Below are positions 56,995-64,000 of a stretch of DNA of 64,000 nt, piece by piece. Each line of letters starts with the position of its first letter. Positions within the stretch are counted from its first letter, which is position 1. The notes beneath the pieces are model-generated. The model ran no database searches. It had not been told where the DNA came from and saw only the letters and a program-made list of their open reading frames with translations. The stretch covers positions 46,226,982 through 46,290,981 of the forward strand of contig OY986439.1 in the NCBI GenBank assembly GCA_963920525.1. The letters run 5' to 3'. The stretch comes from Dichetophora obliterata. Its lineage: Eukaryota > Arthropoda > Insecta > Diptera > Sciomyzidae. The position numbers and the translations under genes were made by a program.

Positions 56995-57021
56995 ACTGTT
57001 CGTTGCTTTAGTCTTTTGTTT
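56995..57021 (+). repeat. 27-bp dispersed motif, copy 8
   Basis: Four mismatches (positions 1-3 and 15). It lies 53 bases after copy 7 in the same orientation, the only close pair. Confidence 0.65.
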
Positions 57022-59109
57022 TCTATGAATAGTTTTTATATTTAAGGAAGATTGAATGTATTGAATTGAGATTTTGTTACATTATTAGCTTTTCTTCAGA
57101 TGTTCTTTATACTTACTGCTGTTGTCTTAACTATTTCTTTATTTCTGTAGTAATATATTTTTTAATTTTTTATTCTAGTATTCTTAACGAACAAAGCAGT
57201 ATTTTATTTATTACCTTTTTTATTGCTTTTTCAGAGGTTTTTAAGCAATTTTTCGTTTTTAAATAATTCATTATTTAAAAAAATAACTTCCACAAACAGA
57301 CAACAGCATTTAAATTTAATTAATAAAGTTGTTGCAGGTTGTTCAACAAAACTACAGATTGCAACAGGATCTTAACGCAAAAGAGAATGGCAAAAGCCGC
57401 CAACCCAAAAAGAATAACTGTTAAATACCTTGGCTATGCACAGTGCCGCAACATCTAAAATATCAAGCAAATATAATAGATCTAATTTGTAAATATAATT
57501 ATTTATGTACACTGCAATAAATATCTTAATGTTACCTTAATAGTATTGAGTATTGCTCTTTTTATAAAACTTTACTGTTTTTCAAAAAGCATTTTGCTTT
57601 TTAAAAAAGTTATAAGAAAACAAAATTGCTTATGTGTCAGTTTTGTCCACTGTTAACTAAATATTTCACAAATTTTCCAGTTTGCAGCAGCAATCATCTG
57701 CAGACAAGAATACATTGCCGCGAATATAAGCAAGACTTTTCTACTTTAGCTCCTCGCGCTATGAAAAGTCTTTATAGCGTCCATCGTCACATTAATATGC
57801 ATGACCACAAACAAAAACAGCTATTTTCAATGCTTTTTGTAATTGGTAATCAACTTTGGTTGCGCTCACTCGTCGGATCTTGTCGACCAGCTGTTGCAAA
57901 CCGTTTGTCTGCTTGCTGTCTAGCCAGTCGTCTTTGTTTATTTTTAATGATTAGTCTTCCTCAGTCATGAAGTACTGACTAGAAAATATCTGCATGATAG
58001 TCCATGTATATATATGTACATATTTTCAGATATATTGCCATTTTTATTTTAAATTCTCAAGGAATAGGATAAAAGAATGTTGGAAAAAAAAATTCGCATC
58101 TTTGGTTATTTAAAGAGGTTAAGGAATTTTTTCTTACCTAGTTTCTAAAAAAAACTTCGTTTATGCTTTTAAAATAGCACAAGAAGCGAATTTTTTAATT
58201 TCTTTAAGCCAAACTGTTGCACAGTTTGAGCACACAACAGCACAGATACCAATTTTTTTTAATTAAAATCAATGGTTATTTCGTTAATAATTTTCATATA
58301 TATCAATTCTAAAAAAAGTATCCTTGGCACAACGCAGCACATTTCGAGCACATCACGGCACAATTATCATATTTAAAAAAAAAATATATGTAAAAAAAAC
58401 ATTTCTAAAAACTTTAAAAGTCTTCGAAAATGAAATCATCTCTAAATGTGCCAATACAAAATAACAACTGATTAAAACTGGACTAGTTCTTTATAAAAAG
58501 TTTCAAAGAAAGACCTTTGTGATTACGTTACAGATGACTCCTGGATCTAGAAGATTATATTTAAACTTTTTCAATCGAGAATATATATAGTTCAGAATTT
58601 TCAGTTATGTAATTCCCAATATTTTTTACGAAACATTTTTGGGACTACTTTTTGAGACTTTACGATTCGAAAATTTTGGTAAAAAACTTATCGTCATAAT
58701 CCACAAAAATCGATTTGGCCATCATGTCCTTGCCCGGGTACGAACTGAGATGGGGTTCAAATATGGTCAAGCAAATATTTTTGCTCATTCAAGGCTGGGA
58801 CAAAAATAGAAAGGTATATATTTCATCAATTTCAAATGCTGAAAACTTTTTCGTAAAAAAGCTTTGTTTTAACAAAAACGAGTTGCTGCATTTATATGCC
58901 CCCTTAAGTACTGGCACTAAATTAAATAACAAATTACCCAAAAAAAAACAACCTTCTATATCAAAAATGAGTTCAAGAGTATTATAAGCAGACCTTTGGA
59001 CTCATTTTCGAAAATGAATTACATACACATTTTGTTATTTTCTTAATTTATTTTTCTGTTTCCTCTGCTTCTTCTGGTTGCGACAAATGTCTCTTAACAG
59101 ATCATCTAG

Positions 59110-60620
59110 TTTTTTACCACTTGTTTCAGTGCTCGAGCCTTACCATCACCTCATAGAAACGTTTGTCGTTCTCTTCAGATTTGAATGGTGATTGTTGACA
59201 AAATTTTTCTGCGTGGGAATACAATGAATTTTTTAGCAACAACCGTATGTCAGTCTTGGCCTCATCTAAGAATGTCCGCCAGCCATTTGTCTCTCGCTTG
59301 CTGGCGCCAGTTGGAAATTCCAAGCTTCGTGAGGTTGTCTGGAGTCATGTACAGTTCATCAGTTCACCGTATTCGGTACTCGCCATTGACACAGATTGGA
59401 TCGTTAATGATCCGTTCACGAAGAATATTTCTTTCGAAGGCTCCTAAAACCTTTTCATCTGAACTGCTCAGCGTAAAGGTTTGTTAGGTATAAAGTGGGA
59501 CGAACATGATGAGCGATACGTAGAGCGCAATTTTCGTTCTTCGAGAGAATGCTCTGTTTCTCAATTGCCTACTGAGCCTAAAATGACACCTGTTGGCAAG
59601 ATTTATTCTTCTTTTGATCTTAATGCTGATGTCGTTGGTTGAGTTTATGCTGGATCCCAGATAGACGAAGTCCTTCACAACCTCAAAGAAGGTATTATCA
59701 ACTGTAACGTGGGTTCCAAGACGCTGGAACTGTTTTTTTGTTGACACCAAGTATTTCGTCTTATCTGCATTTATGTCCAATGATATCGATGTCATCAGCA
59801 TACGCAAGCAGCATTACACTCTAGTAGAATATTGTACCACACGTCTCAGATCAGCAGCTGAGATTTTAGCTGCATTGCTGGTGTTGCTCAGTGTCATCCT
59901 GCAAAGTCATATTAGTTTTGCAGGAATACCAAATTCAGACATGATGGAGTATAGGTGACTCCTCATTGGGCTGTCGAAGGCGGCTTTGTAGTCGACAAAA
60001 ATATGGCGGCTTGTTTTTCTTGGGTCTTTTCCAAGATTTGTCGTAGCGTGAAGATCTGGTCGATGGTGGACTTTTCAGGTCTGAAGGCATACTGATAAGG
60101 TCCAATCAGTTGGTTTACAATGGGCTTCAATCTTGCACATAAAATGCTCGACAGGACCTTATATGTGATATTAACAAGGATTATCCCTCGGTAATTGGCA
60201 CAAATTGTGGGATCGCCTTTCTTGTACATAGTGGGATCTTGGGCAGAGCACAGTGAGATTCCAATCATTCGGATAGAGCATAGAAGCTCGTGAATGCATT
60301 TAAATAGAGCTTCGGTTCCATTCTTACACAGCTCAGCAAGTAAGCCATCAGTTCATCCGGCTTTGTTATTTTTGAGCCGAGCTGAGGAATCACGAGGGAC
60401 CACCGAGCCGAGGAACCACGACTCTGTCATCTGTAATTGGTGTTTCCTGGATATCATCTCTATCAGCGGGATTGTTGTCAGCGTCGCCATTTAAAAGCTT
60501 AGAGAAGTGTTCCTCCATGACGTCAGTGTACTCTATATATCTGTCACTAGATTCCCGTTTTCATCCTTGCAGGAAGAGGCCCCGGTTTTAAAACCATCAG
60601 CAAGGGGTTATATTATATTA
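59110..60620 (-). pseudogene. LINE RT and C-terminal domain, minus strand
   Basis: Minus-strand frames give DGFKTGASSCKDENGNLVTD (near 60590-60540), GDPTICANYRGIILVNITYK, VLSSILCARLKPIVNQLIGP and YQYAFRPEKSTIDQIFTLRQ (60214-60060). They continue with VDYKAAFDSP-like palm sequence after a shift. Then comes a frame at 59807-59484 with INADKTKYLVST, FEVVKDFVYLGSSINSTND and IKRRINLANRCHFRLSRQLR. The C-terminal tail is degraded (RDKWLADILR-like near 59250). The stretch 59815-59960 is internally rearranged, and a clear YADD box was not found. Dead copy. Confidence 0.75.
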
Positions 60621-60639
60621 TATTACTAGCTGAACCCGG

Positions 60640-61643
60640 TGTGCTTCGCTACCCCCCTCACGCTGTTGCACTTGTTATCATCCGCTTGTCCCATGAAATA
60701 AATTTGTAAAAACTTAGGATCTTCATCTGGAATTGGCAATATTGAACCCATTCGGTGATAAATTTGGCCTTGAACTCTAAATGTTGGCATGAAGTTGTCT
60801 CGAACCACTTTAGTCGCACCAAACGATGTCATTTGAAAACACGAATTGTATTTCTGTATGTTGCTTAAGAAATGTTGGGAATCCGCTGTTGTTCCTATGA
60901 AGTGGAATATTATTATTTTGAATAATAATCATTTTATTTTTTCCTCTTCTTCCTTTGTTGATGCCTTAGGGGCAAATTATTTATTTGTTCTTACCTGAAA
61001 CTAACGATAGTAGTGGTTCTGGTGGTGGTAGCAGTTCGGGTAAAGCAATTTTACCATTTGCGCAGCACATTCCAGGTGCTTCATTTTTATATTTCTAGGC
61101 ATTGTAGTATTGGCAAACTTTATTACTTGGTGTAATGGCAACTAACTCATCTTCACTGCAATCAATTTCTGATGTGTAGTGGAATGCAATCAGCTGATAT
61201 GATTCAGGGCTTCGACGATGCTGTGCTCTTCGACTACGATCTTGTAGACGGTGTGCCTCACGTTGCTCTGGTGTCTCGACAGCTCTTGATAAAGAGGATA
61301 GCGATCGGTCACTTCGCATGCGTGTTTGACGTTGAGTAGAAGTATCGGAAGCCTTTGATGTCAAGGCTCGAGAGCGGTCGCTTCGTAACCGTGTTTCACG
61401 CTGAACAGATGTCTCCGAAGCCCTTGATGTTGAGGTTCGAGATCGCTGAATCTCTAAGCGTGTTTCGCGCTGAACAGCAAAATATGGCGATTTAAATAAA
61501 CACGCCCCTTTGTCCAATGAAAACTTTAAAAAGCCTATTATTCTTTCCAGAGTCACAGTAACATGCTGTGAAAATTTCAGGAAGATCGGTCCAAGGGTTT
61601 GGCCTCCTATAATGCACAAACAAACAGACAGACAGACATTCAT
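60640..61643 (-). pseudogene. N-terminal fragment of a Helitron/Helentron protein
   Basis: The frame from 61643 to 61095 encodes a 23-residue repeat series (SETSVQRETRLRSDRSRALT and two to three relatives). It then has FHYTSEIDCSEDEL and NKVCQYYNA, and stops. Past the stop (TAG), the same frame reads KYKNEAPGMCCANGKIALPE, LLPPPEPLLSLVS. Across a 100-bp GT-AG intron it continues GTTADSQHFLSNIQKYNSCF, QMTSFGATKVV, FMPTFRVQGQIYHRMGSILP and DPKFLQIYFMG. This order is that of the region just before the Rep domain in insect Helitron proteins. The fragment then runs directly into the 3' terminal sequence. It lacks all catalytic parts. Confidence 0.75.
60895..60994 (-). other. Apparent spliceosomal intron in the Helitron ORF
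   Basis: On the minus strand the donor is TTTCAG|GTAAGAAC and the acceptor CTTCATAG|GAACAAC. Removing the 100 bases joins the LSLVS and GTTADS segments in frame, as in intronless relatives of the protein. Confidence 0.7.
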
Positions 61644-61658
61644 TTATACATATATAGA

Positions 61659-62278
61659 TTGAAAGCAGATTAATTATAATTAAAGTAAAATGGGGCGAAA
61701 AAGGGGGATTTGGTAATAAAAAAATCTATGGCTACCTTACCTGCAGATAAAAAGTATATAAAACTTTAGGTAAATACATATTACAGAAAAAGTATTTTGT
61801 ATAGCAAACATTGTTAGTGGTATAAGTATCTGAATTAAAAAAAGGGGGCGGTGAAGTGGGCGTGGTTCATAGTAATATGGCGACGTTAACAGTATTAAGA
61901 GTAATATACTACCAAATAAAAAATAATCCGTTGGAAGGAACAAATTTGTGCAGAGAAGAAAAACTTAAAAACTTAAATTTGGCGTGATAAGGGGCGTGAA
62001 AGGGGGCGTGGCATAAGAAATGTGTATTTCTACCTCGCCTGGAGTATAATGTGTATACAATTTGAAATAAATCTGTTAAAAACTATATGGGAGCAATTAC
62101 GTAATTTTAAAAAAGTGGGCGTAAAAGTGGGCGTGGTCGAAAAAAGTACCCTATTAATCATGCCAGAGTCCCAGTTAAATGCTGTGAAAATTTCAGGAAG
62201 ATCGGTCCAGAGGTTTGATCTCCTATAAGGTACAAACAAACAAATAAACAAACACACATTCCATTTTATATATATAGA
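61659..62278 (-). repeat. Helitron unit A (5' end and GTGGGCGTGG body)
   Basis: It starts TCTATATATATAAAATGG at 62278 on the minus strand and runs to the start of unit C. The segment GAAAGCAGATTAATTATAAT at its plus-strand left edge (61661) recurs at 62281. Confidence 0.75.
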
Positions 62279-62865
62279 TTGAAAGCAGATTAATTATAAT
62301 TAAAGTAAAATGGGGCGAAAAAGGGGGATTTGGTAATAAAAAAATCTATGGCTACCTTACCTGCAGATAAAAAGTATATAAAACTTTAGGTAAAACTTTA
62401 GGTTTAGTAAGTATCTGAATTAAAAAAAAGAGGGCGGTGAAGTGAGCGTGGTTCATAGTAATATGGCGACGTTAACAGTATTAAGAGCAATATACTACCA
62501 AATAAAAAATAATCCGTTGGAAGGAACAAATTTGTACAGAGAACAAAAAGTTTAAAACTTAGATTTGGCATGAAAATGGGAGTGAAAGGGGGCGTGGCGT
62601 AAGGAATGTTTATTTCTACCTCGCCTGGAGTATAATGTGTATACAATTTAAAGTAAATCTGTTAAAAACTATATGGGAGCAATTACATAATTTTAAAAAA
62701 GTGGGCGTAAAAGTGGGCGTGGTCGAAAAAAGTACCCTATTAATCATGCCAGAGTCCCAGTTAAATGCTGTGAAAATTTCAGGAAGATCGGTCCAGAGGT
62801 TTGGTCTCCTATAAGGTACAAACAAACAAATAAACAAACACACATTCAATTTTATATATATAAGA
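62279..62865 (-). repeat. Helitron unit B (second tandem copy)
   Basis: Near-identical to unit A. It lacks about 40 bp around 62395 and joins the LINE at 62866. Confidence 0.75.
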
Positions 62866-63595
62866 TATTTTCTAAAAATTTTCGGCCTTTTTTCCGGGCG
62901 CCATACATATCAATCTTCTCATGCTCGCGTTTTTCTGCCTCTTTTTTCCGCCTGAAAATACGTCTCTCTTCCCTCCTCTTCTCTTTGTATCGCTCCTTAG
63001 CAGCGCGCGTTACAACGGACTACAGGGTGTCTTTGTAGGCGGCGTCTTTCTCTGCAGTGGCGTCGCGACACTCCTAGTCGTACCACTGGTTTCGACGAGG
63101 GCGGTGGTAGCCAATCACCTCTTCAGCAGCCACACGCATGCAGTCTGAAATGTGTGTCCACTGCGCGCATATATCATCGATTGGAGGAGTGCTTTGAAGC
63201 AGGAGTGGAAGTCGAGTGGCGAAAGCTTCGGCTGTCTGTTTCGAGCAGCTTGTCGACGTCTAGCTTTTTCTGTGTTGGGTTGCGTGCATTCTTAGCTGCG
63301 CACAGACGTGTACGGATCTTGGCGCCGACCAGAAAGTGATCCGATTCAATGTTTGCAATACACTGGAAAAGTTCCTTCCGTCGATCAAAGCGTGATCAAT
63401 TTTGTTTCTGGTTTTTTTGATCAGGGGACCTCCAGGTGGCTTTATGAATATTGAGATGCTTGAATCTAGTTCTACTTACGACCATGTTTCGTGCTTTTTT
63501 TACGTCGTGACGGGGGCAGCGCTCGTAAGCATTTTCAAGGCGCTCATAGAAAGTTTCTTTGGTCTCATCGTTTTATTAAATAGAATCATTTAATA
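62866..63595 (-). pseudogene. LINE endonuclease C-terminus and linker, minus strand
   Basis: On the minus strand the order is IKKTRNKIDHALIDGRN (near 63420-63370), IESDHFLVGAKIRTRLC (63350-63300; the SDH endonuclease motif is intact), and AAEEVIGYHRPRRNQWYD (near 63130-63080). A basic linker follows (AAKERYKEKRREERRIFRRK, 63000-62940), ending KKGRKFLENI at 62868. Stops and shifts interrupt it, for example TAG after NQWYD. It matches the plus-strand copy at 14000-14560. Confidence 0.75.
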
Positions 63596-63599
63596 CAAC

Positions 63600-64000
63600 A
63601 AAATTAAACCCTTACTGACTACTTTATGGGACATGTATAAAAACTTGCGAATATAGTTGCATCAAAAAAGCTTACTTTTTTTTGTTTAAACAAAGCTTTT
63701 ATACGAACGTTTTTTATTTATGGAGTTTATTTGAATCCTTGGGGTTGGGTTAAACAGTTTAACGAAGTTGTTTTCCAAATAATTGTTAATGTTCCACCTG
63801 AAGACATGAAGACACTAAGGCCATTAAAAAATAAGTTATTAAAAAGAATCCTGTATAAACATATATTTGACCTTAAACTTTAAATTTCTCGAAAAGAGGC
63901 CCAAGGATTGAAAAACGACTAACGCTGTCCTTGAATTATGTTTACTTGATATGTCCCAAGTTTGTTTGCAAAAACTAAGTAACCGATTTATGAACAGTTT
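63600..64000. other. AT-rich spacer
   Basis: Nothing recognised up to the end of the window. Confidence 0.5.

Larger units (their letters stand above)
56111..59105. other. Host-like non-coding sequence with motif copies 7 and 8
   Basis: No gene is recognised. A 114-codon frame at 57626-57970 has no family resemblance. Short repeats of a GCACA-rich kind (TTGCACAGTTTGAGCACA, GGCACAACGCAGCACA) occur near 58213 and 58325. Confidence 0.4.
60626..61658 (-). mobile_element. Helitron unit C, with ORF fragment and 3' end
   Basis: A 1033-bp internal-deletion derivative. It keeps the 5' end, the first two coding blocks of the Helitron protein and the CTAG 3' end. The replication-initiator (HUH) and helicase domains are absent, so it is non-autonomous. 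Confidence 0.75.
60626..62865 (-). mobile_element. Helitron (Helentron-type) head-to-tail array inserted in the LINE
   Basis: On the minus strand three units follow one another, each starting with TCTATATATA- or TCTTATATATA-type sequence: unit B 62865-62279, unit A 62278-61659 and unit C 61658-60626. Only unit C has a 3' terminus, GGGTTCAGCTAG followed by T. The A|TC start and CTAG|T end match the Helitron rule of insertion between A and T. Units A and B are near-identical (period 620) except for a roughly 40-bp deletion in B. The interior of A and B is the GTGGGCGTGG-rich sequence also found dispersed in the window. Confidence 0.8.
59110..63595 (-). mobile_element. CFDP2/RTE-type LINE, copy 2, split by a Helitron array
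   Basis: Reading on the minus strand, endonuclease and linker lie at 63595-62866, RT and C-terminal domain at 60625-59110. Between them is a 2.2-kb Helitron array. The two LINE parts join in the region between the KFLENI linker and the DGFKTGAS segment, where the plus-strand copy at 14560-14600 is continuous. GC-rich, coding-like but with many lesions. Confidence 0.75.

Noticed and set aside
57626..57970. Open frame of 114 codons with several cysteine and histidine residues
   Set aside because: The spacing of Cys and His does not match a known finger, and no splice or promoter context was seen.

Overview
This is 64 kb of very AT-rich animal DNA with no host protein-coding gene, exon series, rRNA or genuine tRNA gene that I can support. 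The mobile elements point to an insect, most likely a higher fly (tephritid-like; inference). They are LINEs with fly-type endonuclease and reverse transcriptase (RT), a Ty3/gypsy element primed by a Lys-tRNA-like site, Helitron/Helentron derivatives carrying the GTGGGCGTGG-rich sequence common in flies, and several families of small inverted-repeat DNA elements. The host sequence between them looks like a large intergenic or intronic desert.

Layout. 0-12 kb: an inverted-repeat element (661-1055), a LINE 3' fragment (2430-2905), a tRNA-derived SINE with a 14-bp target-site duplication (4712-5040), a piggyBac-like element (5451-6127), a decayed zinc-finger ORF (about 7900-8700) and a second SINE with a 12-bp duplication (11278-11614). 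13.8-16.3 kb: a broken CFDP2/RTE-type LINE interrupted by a TA-flanked element. 18.4-21.2 kb: a nearly intact CR1/Jockey-group LINE ORF2 with one frameshift. 21.6-25.1 kb: foldback elements. 27.4-28.7 kb: Helitron-like modules and a tandem repeat. 34.1-35.4 kb: a hAT-like element inside an older repeat, with a second repeat copy showing the empty site. 36.4 kb: a hAT transposase zinc-finger relic. 39-46 kb: a degenerate TTAAGT-type array invaded by a Harbinger-like MITE and a truncated gypsy element (5' LTR, primer site, gag, protease, partial RT). 48 kb: a dead Tc1/mariner transposase. 51-53.5 kb: Helitron material holding a mariner-type element with 46-bp inverted repeats. 53.7-56.1 kb: a minisatellite and a palindrome-rich hAT-type element. 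59.1-63.6 kb: a second copy of the CFDP2-type LINE, minus strand, split by a head-to-tail array of Helitron 5' ends.

The most unusual signal is outside the mobile elements. A 27-bp motif (CAAGTTCGTT, one free base, CTTAAGTCTTTTGTTT) occurs eight times on both strands with no insertions or deletions and unconserved flanks, always in sequence not assigned to a transposon. That looks like a long protein-binding or chromatin-organising site repeated through one regulatory domain. I do not recognise it.

Much of the window is a record of nested insertion: SINE into repeat, hAT into repeat, TA element into LINE, Helitron array into LINE, mariner into Helitron material, LTR element and MITE into a simple array. 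Several events can be read exactly from duplicated target sites.
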